Source of the DNA: Nitrospirota bacterium | GTDB taxonomy: Bacteria > Nitrospirota > Thermodesulfovibrionia > Thermodesulfovibrionales > UBA1546 | Direction of reading: 5' to 3' | Assembly: GCA_009773185.1 (NCBI GenBank) | Contig: WPIF01000022.1 | Coordinates: 1 to 57,194, forward strand | Length of the DNA: 57,194 bases | Shown here: positions 1-9,472 of the stretch, in pieces | Position numbering within the stretch: the first letter of the stretch is position 1 | Layout of the letters: each line of letters starts with the position of its first letter | The notes under the pieces: generated by a model | The model's input: only the letters and a program-made list of their open reading frames with translations | Databases searched by the model: none | What the model was told of the DNA's origin: nothing | Made by a program: the position numbers and the translations under genes

Positions 1-11
1 TCCTTTTACGC

Positions 12-33
12 GCATGTTTTTCCGGTAACATGC
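12..33. repeat. Short perfect stem-loop upstream of dgt
   Basis: GCATGTT and AACATGC form a perfect 7-bp stem around an 8-nt loop. No T-run follows, so it is not a clear terminator of whatever lies upstream of the window. The 1-178 stretch holds no other feature that I can support. Confidence 0.4.
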
Positions 34-178
34 ATTATGAGTCAACGATTCCTTTTTATCCTTTACTTCGGTAACATTTATTGTGAGGCAATTCGTAAGG
101 GAAGTCTTCAATGACTTTTTTGAACTTCTTTGATATACTTTTCTAAACTTTAGGCTTTTCAGAAGAGAAAACTTATCC

Positions 179-1216
179 ATGACAATTCGTGAGCAGACAG
201 AAGAGATAGAAAGAAAGACCCTTCATCCAGGGGCATGCCTGAGCGCTAAAAGCAAAGGCAGGGCAAGGCCTGAAAAGGAAGGTGAGATAAGGACCTGCTT
301 CCAGCGGGACAGGGACAGGATTATCCATTCAAAGGCGTTCAGAAGATTGAAACACAAGACACAGGTGTTTCTTGCGCCAAGAGGAGACCACTACAGAACA
401 CGGCTTACGCATGTGCTTGAGGTATCACAGATTGCAAGGACTATTGCAAGGGCCTTAAGGCTGAATGAAGACCTGACAGAGGCTATTGCACTCGGGCATG
501 ACCTTGGCCACACTCCGTTCGGGCATGCAGGCGAGGCAATATTAAGGGAGATACATCCGGGAGGATTTGACCATTTCAAGCAAAGCCTCAGGGTTGTTGA
601 TTTTCTTGAACAGAAAGGCAGAGGGTTGAATCTTACCTATGAAGTCAGGAACGGGATTGTAAAACACTCCAAAGGGAAGGGCATGATCATCCCTGAGCTG
701 AAGGCAGAGAGGGCAATTACGCTTGAAGGGCAGGTAGTGCGTGTATCAGATATCATAGCATACGTTAACCATGACCTTGACGATGCCCTGCGGGCGGGGG
801 TTGTAAGAAGGGCAGATATACCCAGGAAGATTACGAAGGTTCTTGGCGAGACACATTCAAAAAGAATAGATGTGATGGTGAAAGACTTTATATATCAATC
901 CCTGAAAACAGACCTTGAGGAATTATGTATGAGTGAGGATGTTTCAGCAGCAACATACAGGCTGAGGGACTTTCTTTATGATAGCGTATATGAGAGTGAC
1001 AAAATAATAAAAGAGTTTAGAAAGGCAAAAAAGATCCTCAGGGATTTATATGGCTATTACCTTGAGCATATTGAGGAACTTTTCCAGGACATTCCTGCAG
1101 GGGAAAAGCTCAACAAACACAGGATGGTCTGTGATTTTGTCGCCGGCATGACAGATGTATTTGCAATGATGACCTACGAAAGGCTTTTCCTCCCGCAGCA
1201 GTGGACAGTGGTTTAA
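179..1216 (+). CDS. dgt: Deoxyguanosinetriphosphate triphosphohydrolase-like protein (HD superfamily)
   Basis: This 345-aa cytosolic HD-domain dNTPase would hydrolyse dGTP or other dNTPs to the nucleoside and triphosphate. The N-terminal motif [20 protein letters not shown] is characteristic of bacterial dGTPase-like proteins. It is followed by [14 protein letters not shown] (the first His ligand) and the HD motif [14 protein letters not shown] at about residues 106-119. The length matches the short dGTPase-like family (about 330-350 aa) rather than the 500-aa E. coli Dgt. The ATG at 179 is preceded only by a weak purine stretch (AGAAGAGAAAA). It stands alone on the plus strand and converges with the kinase gene downstream. 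The family call is secure; substrate preference cannot be read from sequence. Confidence 0.93.
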   Translation: MTIREQTEEIERKTLHPGACLSAKSKGRARPEKEGEIRTCFQRDRDRIIHSKAFRRLKHKTQVFLAPRGDHYRTRLTHVLEVSQIARTIARALRLNEDLTEAIALGHDLGHTPFGHAGEAILREIHPGGFDHFKQSLRVVDFLEQKGRGLNLTYEVRNGIVKHSKGKGMIIPELKAERAITLEGQVVRVSDIIAYVNHDLDDALRAGVVRRADIPRKITKVLGETHSKRIDVMVKDFIYQSLKTDLEELCMSEDVSAATYRLRDFLYDSVYESDKIIKEFRKAKKILRDLYGYYLEHIEELFQDIPAGEKLNKHRMVCDFVAGMTDVFAMMTYERLFLPQQWTVV

Positions 1217-1264
1217 AGCGGTTTTAGATTATAAGCAGGAGTGCAGATATGAATTCATCAGTCA

Positions 1265-3907
1265 TTACAATAAGGCATCTATCATGTCTTTTAACATATT
1301 CTGGTCATATGGTTTTGTCAGATATGCCTTAAACCCGCAGGATTTGGAATCCGACAGGACAGCGTCTTCAGAATAACCGCTTGATACAACGGCTTTTACG
1401 CCTGAATCCAATCTTAAAAGTTCCTTAATGGCATCCTGCCCTCCCATTCCGCCCCTGACAGTTAAATCCAAAATGACTATATCGAATGGCTCTCCTGAGT
1501 CTTGGGCCTTTCTGTATTTTTCTATGGCCTCTTCTCCGTGTTCTGCAGTCTCAACTTCATGCCCCAAATCTTTTATCATTTTTGTATTTACCATTCTCAC
1601 AATCTCTTCATCGTCCATAAGAAGGATTTTCCCTTTCCTCAGAATACGGGCAACAGCCGGGCGAACCTCTTCCTGCTGTTCTGCTTCGATAGCAGGCAAA
1701 TAGATATAAAAAGTGCTCCCCTTGCCCGGTTCTGATTTCACATGTATCATCCCACCGTGATTTTTTACGATTGAAAATGATGTTGCAAGCCCAAGGCCGC
1801 TTCCTTTTTGTTTGGTTGTGAAATAAGGGTCAAATATTTTGGGCATCAATTCTTCCGGAATTCCAATCCCGTTATCCTGTATGGCAACCTCTACATATCT
1901 TCCCCTGGCTAAAGGCAACATATTACTGTACCCCGGCATTTCTATATTTTTTGCCCTGAGCATTACAACCCCTCCCTGAGGCATTGCCTGGTCAGCATTA
2001 AGAACAATATTCTGAATTACCTGACTTATCTGGCCTTCATCAGCCTCAACCGAGAGCAGGCCTTTGTCTATATCTATTTTAAATTTAGTCCGGGAACCGC
2101 TTAAGGCAAACTTGACCGAATTATTTATTACAGAATGCAGTGCTATTATGTTTTTGACCGGCGTCCCGCCTTTTGAAAACGTAAGAAGCTGATGAGTAAG
2201 GTTTACTGACATTTTAAGCGCCTTTTCAGCATGCTCAAGCATGGAAATGGTCTCTTCCGGGTCATTGGTCTTTGTTTTAGCCATGGAGATATAGCCAAAC
2301 ACTCCCATCAGCAGGTTATTGAAATCATGAGCAATGCCTCCGGCCAGGGTCCCGATGGCCTCAAGCTTCTGCGTCTTGAGCCGTTCCTCCTCGAGCAGAT
2401 ATTTTTCAGTTATGTTGTTGATTGTCTCAATTACGGATGTGACGTTTCCTGATGTGTCCTTGATGGGGAATGCCTTTGTCTCCACATAGAGTATGTGTCC
2501 ATTCTGGCCCTGATGTTTATGGAGCACTGCATGAGGTTCCCCGCTCGCAAAGGCCTGCCGGACTGCACACTCCTCGCCTTCCTCATAACAAGGGCGGTTG
2601 GCCTTGTGCGATATCTCGTAGCAGTGATTGCCTATGACCTTGTCACAGGGGAGGCCTGTCTGGCTACAGTATGCCTTATTAGCCGTCAGTATACGGAAAT
2701 CCTTGTTAATAACGGTAAACCCCTCATCAACGGTGTCAAGGATGTTCTTTGTGAAGTTTTCGCTTTCCCTGAGACGTTCCTCCGCTAGTTTGCGATCGGT
2801 GATGTCGATGGTAGTTGCGAGCTCTAAAACGATATCTCCTTTTTCATTTCGCAGTGGTACGGCATGAGTATATAACCAGAGAGGACGCCCCTTTAGCCCA
2901 ATCATTTTGAATTCAAGTGTGCCTGATTTGCCTTTGAATACATCATTTGTCAGGGATTTAAAGGCTTCACGATATTCTTCGGACACCAGCGGATATACGC
3001 ATTTGCCCTGTACCTGATCGAGCGATTCTGCTTCGATCATTTCCAGCCCCGCGCGGTTCATTCTCTGCAGAGACCCGTCTGCAGTAATGAGCTTAACTCA
3101 GGTAGGTGCTGTCTCTATGATTGTCTCCAGGAAATTCCAGCTTTCACGCAGCGCCTCATCTGCCTTCTTGCGCTCGGTCATGTCCGATGCAATGCTCATA
3201 ATTACTTCGCGGTCATTCCATAAGCCTGTCTTTGCAGAGACCCTGAGCGGAAACTTTGTGCCGTCTTTCCTGTAGTGAGCAACTTCAAAAGAAGCCTCGC
3301 CTTTTTCCCTGAGTTCCTTCATCCTTTGGGCTATAAGTTCTTTACTCGCCGGCGCATCGATTTCATGAAGATTCTTTGAAAGAAACTCTTCTTTTGTAAA
3401 ACCATGAAGATCGAATGTCTTCTGGTTTGCATAGAGGAAATTTCCCTCAAAATCATGGACTGTTATTGATGCAGGAGATGTGTCTATAAGTTCTGTGAAA
3501 ATGCGCCTGTTCTCATTGCTCTTAATGCTTTCTGTTATATCTTCTGCAATTCCGACAAGGCCGATTTTACTGCCTTTCTTGTCGTATAGCAACGCCGAAG
3601 ACATATTTATGTATATCAGGGTTCCGTCTTTTCGTTTCCGCAGCAGGTTTTTACCTGAATATGGCTTGTCTTCTTCCACCTGACCCCTGAGGGAGAGATA
3701 CTCGTCCTGCTTGTCTTCAGGCACAATAGGATTTGGTTTCCCCATAATCTCTTTTTTGGCCCAGCCAAAGATGTGTTCAGCCGCAGGATTCCATTCGATG
3801 ACCTTGCCGCTCATATCGAGCATTATGATTGCCATCGGGCTGTTTTCGATGAGGGCATTAAGTATGGTCGGGTCTGTTTTTTTAAACATTTTTTCTCTGG
3901 ATGTCAT
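1265..3907 (-). CDS. Multi-PAS hybrid sensor histidine kinase with in-frame TGA at codon 270 (candidate selenoprotein or nonsense-interrupted gene)
   Basis: Two ORFs (3907-3098 and 3061-1265) lie in the same frame and are separated only by one TGA (3100-3098) and 12 sense codons, so together they make one 880-codon gene. Order: PAS1 (about 10-125), PAS2 (about 135-250), PAS3 (about 258-380), PAS4 (about 385-505, Cys-rich), a HisKA region with H-box GIAHDFNNLL, an HATPase with N-box QNIVLNADQA and G-box GSGLGLATSF, and a C-terminal receiver with phospho-acceptor Asp in VILDLTVRGG. The TGA lies in the PAS3 motif ETAPT-x-VKLI, where homologues usually carry Cys, as I recall. The mRNA after the TGA folds into a 7-bp hairpin. 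Either UGA is read as selenocysteine, or this is a recent Cys-to-stop mutation, or a base-call error. No other frame damage is seen in 2.6 kb. It would phosphorelay from an unknown signal; no dedicated response regulator is adjacent. Confidence 0.75.
3065..3084 (-). promoter_or_regulatory. SECIS-like hairpin downstream of the kinase in-frame UGA
   Basis: In the mRNA sense, CUGCAGA pairs perfectly with UCUGCAG (7 bp) around the loop CGGGUC. The loop begins 20 nt after the UGA at 3100-3098. Bacterial SECIS elements lie just downstream of the UGA with a short stem and a G among the first loop bases. The E. coli fdhF element also carries GGUCU at its loop, and GGUCU occurs here too. The bulged U seen in the E. 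coli element is not evident. The structure lies inside the coding sequence, so it could also be chance. Confidence 0.45.
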
Positions 3908-3930
3908 GACAGGTTTTTGTTCACATTAGA

Positions 3931-3959
3931 ATAATAACTTGAAATAATTACAAATGCAA
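3931..3959 (-). promoter_or_regulatory. Candidate sigma-70 promoter for the PAS kinase
   Basis: On the minus strand TTGCAT (3959-3954) is followed by a 17-nt spacer and TATTAT (3936-3931), about 25 bp upstream of the first ATG at 3907. The region is AT-rich and intergenic. Confidence 0.45.
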
Positions 3960-4025
3960 TATTTAAAAAGGATTCCAAATCTCCGGGATTTAAGGGGAAG
4001 GACTTACAGGTTTTCCTGTGAGATA

Positions 4026-5294
4026 TTATTCCTCTTTCTCATTTAACCCGTAAAGCCTTTTTATCGTCGCTATGAGAATGTCCTTGTCTTCGGCGTCTTC
4101 TTTGAGGGCGGCAGTCGGAGGATGTATCAGTTTATTGGTGATTGCATTTGCCATGTATTCAATGTCTTTTTTTTCTTTCTCTCCAAGGCCCGAAAGTTTA
4201 TTGAGCAGCCTGTCAAGTTCCTCTTTCCTGATTGCATCTGCCCTGTCACGCAATGCAATAATAGTAGGGACAGAGTCAAGGGATGACTGCCATTTCTGGA
4301 AGGTCTCTATCTCATCAGCTATTATTGCCTCGGCCTTTTCCGCTTCTTTCTGTCTTCCCTGTACGTTTGAATCAACGACGCCCTGAAGGTCGTCAACGTC
4401 ATAAAGATAAACATTGTCAATGTTATTAATCGCAGGGTCTATGTTGCGGGGGACTGATATGTCTATGATAAAGACGGGCTTATGCCTTCTTTCCTTCATG
4501 ACATGATGCATCTGCTCTTTCAGCAGGACGTATTTTGATGCGCCTGTTGAACATATAACAATATCCGTATTTGCTATCTCATGGACGAAACCCTCAAACT
4601 TTACGGCACGGCCGTTGAATTCTTTTGCGAGGCTGCATCCTGTTTCATAAGTCCTGTTTGCAACCAGCACCTCTTTTACTCCGCTGCTCATCAGATGTTT
4701 TGCTGCAAGCTCTGCCATTTCACCGGCTCCAAGGAGCATGACCGATTTTGTGGAAAGATCTGAGAATATCTTTTTTGCAAGCTCAACAGCAGCAAAGCTT
4801 ATTGATACGGCATTTTCAGCGATCTTTGTCTCTGTCCTTATGCGCTTGGCAACAGAGATTGCCTTTTTCATGAGCTTGTTCAGGAGAATGCCTGTTGTCT
4901 TTTTCCGGAGAGCAAATTCGAAGGCGTCTTTTATCTGGCCCAGTATCTGGGGCTCGCCGACAACCATTGAATCAAGGCTTGACGCGACCCTGAAGACATG
5001 CCTGACAGCCGTGAGATTTTCATGGGCGTAGAGTGATTTTTCGAGAGATCCCCTGTCAAGCCCATGGAATTCAGAGATGAAATCTTTTATTGATTCATAG
5101 GCCTTTGCAGTGTCTTTTACATTCGTGTACATTTCAACCCTGTTGCAGGTTGAAAGTATAACAGCCTCTTTTATCTCAGCAAGGGTTTTGAGCCTCATCA
5201 GCCCCTCTTCGAGTTTCTGGCCGTTAAATGCTAGTTTTTCTCTGACATCTACATCAGCAGTTTTATGATTAAGCCCTACAACAAAAATATTCAT
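4026..5294 (-). CDS. hemA: Glutamyl-tRNA reductase
   Basis: This 422-aa enzyme catalyses NADPH-dependent reduction of glutamyl-tRNA(Glu) to glutamate-1-semialdehyde, the first step of C5-pathway tetrapyrrole synthesis. Visible motifs: the N-terminal GLNHKTADVDVREKLAF, the catalytic Cys in LSTCNRVEMY near residue 50, VGEPQILGQIK near 115, the NADPH-binding LLGAGEMAELAA near 186, and a C-terminal helical dimerisation region. Length is normal. The ATG overlaps the stop of the upstream ccsA-like gene by ATGA, so the two are translationally coupled. Coupling haem-precursor synthesis to a cytochrome c haem-handling protein suits a cytochrome-rich organism. Confidence 0.97.
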   Translation of the reverse strand: MNIFVVGLNHKTADVDVREKLAFNGQKLEEGLMRLKTLAEIKEAVILSTCNRVEMYTNVKDTAKAYESIKDFISEFHGLDRGSLEKSLYAHENLTAVRHVFRVASSLDSMVVGEPQILGQIKDAFEFALRKKTTGILLNKLMKKAISVAKRIRTETKIAENAVSISFAAVELAKKIFSDLSTKSVMLLGAGEMAELAAKHLMSSGVKEVLVANRTYETGCSLAKEFNGRAVKFEGFVHEIANTDIVICSTGASKYVLLKEQMHHVMKERRHKPVFIIDISVPRNIDPAINNIDNVYLYDVDDLQGVVDSNVQGRQKEAEKAEAIIADEIETFQKWQSSLDSVPTIIALRDRADAIRKEELDRLLNKLSGLGEKEKKDIEYMANAITNKLIHPPTAALKEDAEDKDILIATIKRLYGLNEKEE

Positions 5295-6112
5295 AGGAAG
5301 ACATGAAGCCCTTTTCTTAGTAGTTTAATGCCGGCAAATGCAATGAGGATTGTAAGGAAACCGATTATGGACAATATGGCAGCCCTTTTACCTCTCCAGC
5401 CTGCCATGAGCCTTGCATGAAGCACAATGGCATATATAAGCCATGTTATGAGCGCCCATACCTCCCGCGGGTCTCCCCTCAGGTAGCCTCCCCATGCCTT
5501 GTCCGCCCACATGGCGCCTGATATTATTGCAAGCGTGAGCAGCGGGAAGCCGATTGTTATTAATCTGTAATTTATTTCATCAAGGCTTTGCAGGCTCGGA
5601 AGCCTCTGGAACAATCCGCTGGGGTGTTTTGATTTCAGGTAGCGTTCCTGGACAAGGTACATAATGCCTATTCCGAATGCCATGGCAAATGCAGCATTAC
5701 CCATAAATGCCAATACCGTATGTATGCCGAGCCAATAACTTTGAAGCACCGGGCTTAATGCCTTTATACCCCTCGAAAGCATTGAAGAAGAAAGCATCAG
5801 GACAAATATTATTGGCATTATGAATGAGCCGAGAAGCCCGATCTTGTATCGCAATTCAAGGATAAGGAATAAAAGCACGCTGCACCACGAAAAAAAAGAT
5901 GTTGCCTCATGGGGGGTTGTTATTGGTATGTACCCGGCAGTTGCGTAGCGGGATATGATGCTTAGTGTATGCAGGATAAAACCGAGCACTACAAGCAAGA
6001 GCATTGCCTTTTCCATTGTTTTCCCGCTTTTGAAAAACGCAATAATGCTTATAAGTGTTGCTGCAAAATAAAAAGTCAGGGACAGTTCAAAAAATATTGT
6101 GCTGGTATTCAT
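5291..6112 (-). CDS. CcsA/HemX-family cytochrome c assembly membrane protein
   Basis: This 273-aa polytopic inner-membrane protein has about eight predicted TM helices. The signature WGGYLRGDPREVWALITWL near residues 207-225 is the tryptophan-rich WWD-type haem-handling segment of the CcsA/CcmC/HemX superfamily. It sits directly upstream of hemA with an ATGA overlap, the arrangement usual for hemX/ccsA-like genes in many bacteria. Its start also overlaps the preceding 57-aa gene by ATGA. It could be a haem exporter or lyase for system II, or a HemX-type regulator of HemA abundance; sequence alone does not separate these. A paralogue lies at 53359-54183 next to resB, so this copy is more likely the hemA-linked one. 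Confidence 0.85.
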   Translation of the reverse strand: MNTSTIFFELSLTFYFAATLISIIAFFKSGKTMEKAMLLLVVLGFILHTLSIISRYATAGYIPITTPHEATSFFSWCSVLLFLILELRYKIGLLGSFIMPIIFVLMLSSSMLSRGIKALSPVLQSYWLGIHTVLAFMGNAAFAMAFGIGIMYLVQERYLKSKHPSGLFQRLPSLQSLDEINYRLITIGFPLLTLAIISGAMWADKAWGGYLRGDPREVWALITWLIYAIVLHARLMAGWRGKRAAILSIIGFLTILIAFAGIKLLRKGLHVFL

Positions 6113-6282
6113 TTAAAACAACCTAGCTGGCAGTTGATGATTTTTATTTTGAGCCTGTCAGCAGCCTTGCCGACTGTCCTGTACGATACCCCGAGATTTT
6201 CTGCAATCATCCTTGCAATGGCGCAGGGGAGACTGCCTTCAATAGCTTTTTTCCCCACTTCCTCTTCTACCCTGTCTTTCAT
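6109..6282 (-). CDS. Small HTH-like protein of unknown function (57 aa)
   Basis: This protein of about 57 aa begins MKDRVEEEVGKKAIEG. Residues 19-45 (PCAIARMIAENLGVSYRTVG and onward) look like a helix-turn-helix, and the C-terminus ends in CQLGCFK with two Cys. I chose the ATG at 6282 because it overlaps the stop of the upstream MobB-like gene (ATGA); a start at 6312 would lie deep inside that gene. The stop in turn overlaps the ccsA start. It is co-transcribed with a molybdopterin-type P-loop protein. I do not recognise a characterised family; the CQLGCF tail looks conserved rather than random, from memory of similar tails in other anaerobes. Confidence 0.6.
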   Translation of the reverse strand: MKDRVEEEVGKKAIEGSLPCAIARMIAENLGVSYRTVGKAADRLKIKIINCQLGCFK

Positions 6283-6848
6283 TTCAACAGCCCCTGTATG
6301 TAATCTATACATTCATCAAGCCCTGAGGGTGAGGAAAGGGCAATCTTGAACTTTTTTTTACGCACAGGCAATTTCACAGAGGGCTCCTCCTCAAATAAAA
6401 TTATGTCAGCCATGTCAAGAATTTTCACGGCGCTCTTTTTCAAAGTCCCTGTGTCTCTTCCCAATATAAATATTACAACATCAGGTTTTAAAAACTCAAT
6501 TGCACTGTTGCCCTCTATGATTATTCCGCTGAGATGCAAAAGCCTGGTGACTGCCAGGGGCATGACCTCTTGCAGCCCTTCAGCCGGAGACTGAACCCAT
6601 AACACATTTTCGGCCCCGGCTTTCAGGAGCCTCGCCGTGTCTTTATTTCCCTGTGCCAATATATCAGGGGTATCGGTTATCGAGGAGTAGATGGCTGTTT
6701 TGGTATATTTTATTGCGCCCCATTTGTTAGGATCAGAGTGACATAGTGTCATAGTATCGGACCCTTTGCCCCTTTTTGTTAAGTGTCTCAGCAGTGCTTC
6801 CGCTACCGTTGTTTTCCCTGCGTTGCTATGGCTGCCGCCAATGCCTAT
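6279..6848 (-). CDS. MobB-like P-loop protein (molybdopterin cofactor-type), no canonical start codon
   Basis: The first ATG (6752) would drop the P-loop. Upstream in the same frame the reading continues with GIGGSHSNAGKTTVAEALLR, a clear Walker A, and then KYTKTAIYSS, NKDTARLLKAGAENVLWVQS and SGIIIEGNSAIEFLKPDVVI, which resemble MobB-family GTP-binding proteins of molybdopterin-guanine dinucleotide synthesis. The frame is open back to a TAA at 6911-6909, but between that TAA and the P-loop there is no ATG, GTG or TTG. The candidate starts are ATA at 6848 or ATT at 6842. Either a rare start codon is used, or a small indel broke the link to an upstream start. It lies between topA and a small HTH gene in a minus-strand operon. 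Molybdopterin function is inferred from family resemblance only. Confidence 0.6.
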   Translation of the reverse strand: MGIGGSHSNAGKTTVAEALLRHLTKRGKGSDTMTLCHSDPNKWGAIKYTKTAIYSSITDTPDILAQGNKDTARLLKAGAENVLWVQSPAEGLQEVMPLAVTRLLHLSGIIIEGNSAIEFLKPDVVIFILGRDTGTLKKSAVKILDMADIILFEEEPSVKLPVRKKKFKIALSSPSGLDECIDYIQGLLK

Positions 6849-6926
6849 GGTAAGAGGGCTGTTTCTGCCGGTTAAGCCTTTGTCTCTTCTGATGGGTTGA
6901 CCTCTTCTTTATATCCGCAGTTTTTC

Positions 6927-9434
6927 TTATCCTGCCTTGCGGGTTTTGGCTTTTGTTTTTCCCTTTGCGCTTGCAGCTTTGGATTTTTTCTTTTCCTCGT
7001 TTAATCCCGATAGGGCAAGGCATTCATCCAGCGTAATATCCTGCGGCTTTTTGCTCGCAGGGATGCGGAAGAATTTTTTCCCGGACTGAATACATGGGCC
7101 GTATCTGCCGTTCACCACGCGCACCCGCGTATCCTCGTCCCACGATTTAATAATTTTATCCAGGTCTTTTTTCTCCTTCTCTGTCACCAGTTCGATGGCG
7201 CGCTCCAGCGTTATATCGAGCGGGTCTTCCCCTTTGCCGAGGGATGCAAAGATATTTTTATATTTTACATACGGGCCGAATCTTCCTTTGGCCGCGATGA
7301 TGTCTTCATCCCTAAACTTGCCCAATACCTTGGGCAGGCGGGGGCCGTTCAGAATTTCCTTCACCCTTTCCAGCGAAATCGTGTTAGGGTCTTCGTCTTT
7401 CGGGAGGGACACATATCCGCCCTGATATTTTATGTACGGGCCGAAACGGCCGATATTCACGATTACCTCATCGCCTTTATGCGTACCGAGGTTGCGGGGG
7501 AGCTTGAATATTTCCATTGCCTGCTCAAAGGTGATGGTATCCATGCGCTGATCCTTGCGAAGCGAAGCATAGCGCGGTTTCTCCTTGTCTTCCTGATGCC
7601 CGATTTGAACTATAGGGCCAAATTTTCCGAGCCGCACGATCACCTGTTTCCCGGTCACAGGGTCTTTCCCGAGCACGCGCTCGCCGCTCTGGCGCGCGGA
7701 TGTTTCCGCTGTATCCGCTACGGTTTTATGGAAAGGCTTGTAAAACTCCGCAAGCATCTTTGTCCACATTAATTTTCCTTCGGCAATTTCGTCAAACTCC
7801 TCCTCTACCTTTGCCGTGAAATTAAAATCCATAATGTCTTTAAAATTATCCATCAGAAAATCATTTACTACCATGCCGATGTCAGTGGGAAAGAGCTTTG
7901 ATTTTTCAGCGCCTGTGTTTTCGGATTTCTCTTCTGCAATAATATTCCCGTCCTTCAAGGTGAGGCGGCTGAAATTCCTCTTCACGCCGTCGCGGTCTTC
8001 TTTTACCACGTAATTTCTCTTTTGAATAGTGAAGACCGTCGGGGCATAGGTGGAAGGCCTTCCGATGCCGAGTTCCTCCAGCTTGCGCACCAGCGTGGCT
8101 TCGGTGTAGCGTGGCGGATGATAGGTGAACCGTTCCGTGGCAGTTATTTCCCTGCTTGAGAGCTTCTCGCCAACCTTCAAGGGAGGCAGGATGCCTTCTG
8201 CATTTTCCTCGTCTTCCTCGTCTTTTCCTTCGAGATACACCTTGAGAAATCCCTCGAACTTCAGAACCTCTCCCTGTGCAACGAACTTTTCTTCAGTTGT
8301 TGACACGCGGATGGTTGCTGTGGTTTTCTCCAGCAGCGCATCGCTCATCTGCGAGGCAATCGTTCTTTTCCATATCAGATCATAGATGCGCCGGTCCTGT
8401 GCATCGCCTTCAATTTTGTAAACGCTTAGATATGCCGGGCGAATGGCCTCGTGCGCCTCCTGCGCGCCTTTGCTCTTTGTTTTGTAACGGCGGATATTAA
8501 GGAAATCTTTTCCGTACAATTTTTCAATCTCGTTCTTTGCCTGTCCAAGCGCAGTGGCGGAGAGATTTACCGAGTCTGTACGCATATAGGTTATTTTTCC
8601 GCTCTCGTAAAGCCCCTGTGCGATCCGCATGGTTTGCGCAACCGAGTATCCGAATTTTCTTCCTGCCTCCTGCTGAAGCGTTGAAGTGGTAAAAGGAGCT
8701 GATGGAGATTTCTTTGCGGGTTTTGTCTCTATGGCGGCGATGGAGAATTCCGCACCTTTGCATTTTTTGAGGAACGATTTCGCTTCTTCTTTGGTTTGGA
8801 ACTTTTTGGGGAGTTCCGCTTTTACCATCTCGTTTTTCTCATTCAGAAAAACAGCCGACACTTTGTAAGATGAAACGGGCTTGAAGTTTTGTATCTCTCT
8901 TTCCCGCTCCACAATCAATCTCACGGCAACGCTCTGCACTCTTCCTGCCGACAGCGCAGGCTTCACTTTCTTCCAGAGGATTGGCGAAATCTCATAGCCG
9001 ACCAATCTGTCCAAAACTCTGCGCGCCTGTTGAGCGTCAACTAGATTTTTATCGATTGTTCTCGGATTTTTAATCGCTTTTTGAATTGCGTCTTTAGTAA
9101 TTTCCGAGTAAGTAATGCGTCTCGTTTTATTCTCGCTCAAATCCAGCGCTTCTGACAAATGCCACGCGATGGCCTCGCCTTCGCGGTCTTCATCTGTTGC
9201 AAGCCAGACCATATCCGCGCCTTTGGCAATCTTTTTCAATTCGGCCACCACTTTTTTTTTCTTGGCTGGAACCTCATACTTGGGCTGAAAATTGTTGTTC
9301 ACATCCACTCCAAGTTCTCCCTCCACCAAATCGCGGATATGGCCAATGGAAGATTTCACCGTGAAATCTTTTCCAAGAAATTTATTTATTGTCTTTGCCT
9401 TTGCTGGTGACTCAACAATAACTACCGAATTCAT
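6927..9434 (-). CDS. topA: DNA topoisomerase I (type IA)
   Basis: This 835-aa enzyme relaxes negatively supercoiled DNA. It starts with the TOPRIM motif SVVIVESPAKAKTINKFLG, followed by WLATDEDREGEAIAWHL. The active-site Tyr lies in GKITYMRTDSVNLS near residue 285, and LGIGRPSTYAPT is also present. The C-terminus carries tandem repeats of the GRFGPYIKYQGG type (about four) in place of Cys zinc ribbons, and a Lys-rich tail. It starts 38 bp after dprA and is probably co-transcribed with it. The dprA-topA order is frequent in bacteria. Confidence 0.97.
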   Translation of the reverse strand: MNSVVIVESPAKAKTINKFLGKDFTVKSSIGHIRDLVEGELGVDVNNNFQPKYEVPAKKKKVVAELKKIAKGADMVWLATDEDREGEAIAWHLSEALDLSENKTRRITYSEITKDAIQKAIKNPRTIDKNLVDAQQARRVLDRLVGYEISPILWKKVKPALSAGRVQSVAVRLIVEREREIQNFKPVSSYKVSAVFLNEKNEMVKAELPKKFQTKEEAKSFLKKCKGAEFSIAAIETKPAKKSPSAPFTTSTLQQEAGRKFGYSVAQTMRIAQGLYESGKITYMRTDSVNLSATALGQAKNEIEKLYGKDFLNIRRYKTKSKGAQEAHEAIRPAYLSVYKIEGDAQDRRIYDLIWKRTIASQMSDALLEKTTATIRVSTTEEKFVAQGEVLKFEGFLKVYLEGKDEEDEENAEGILPPLKVGEKLSSREITATERFTYHPPRYTEATLVRKLEELGIGRPSTYAPTVFTIQKRNYVVKEDRDGVKRNFSRLTLKDGNIIAEEKSENTGAEKSKLFPTDIGMVVNDFLMDNFKDIMDFNFTAKVEEEFDEIAEGKLMWTKMLAEFYKPFHKTVADTAETSARQSGERVLGKDPVTGKQVIVRLGKFGPIVQIGHQEDKEKPRYASLRKDQRMDTITFEQAMEIFKLPRNLGTHKGDEVIVNIGRFGPYIKYQGGYVSLPKDEDPNTISLERVKEILNGPRLPKVLGKFRDEDIIAAKGRFGPYVKYKNIFASLGKGEDPLDITLERAIELVTEKEKKDLDKIIKSWDEDTRVRVVNGRYGPCIQSGKKFFRIPASKKPQDITLDECLALSGLNEEKKKSKAASAKGKTKAKTRKAG

Positions 9435-9472
9435 TTATTCAATTACCTCCAAATCAATCCAAGCAATTTAGT

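Noticed and set aside
1265-3061. Independent 598-aa histidine kinase starting at 3061
   Set aside because: It is in frame with the upstream 269-codon ORF, begins in the middle of a PAS domain and lacks a ribosome site; treated as one gene with the in-frame TGA.
4010-4024. Hairpin ACAGG-TTTT-CCTGT just after hemA as a terminator
   Set aside because: Only 5 bp and no T-run on the minus strand.
6826-7023. 65-aa minus-strand ORF over the end of topA
   Set aside because: Highly basic, low-complexity translation in a shadow frame of topA and the MobB-like gene; no ribosome site.
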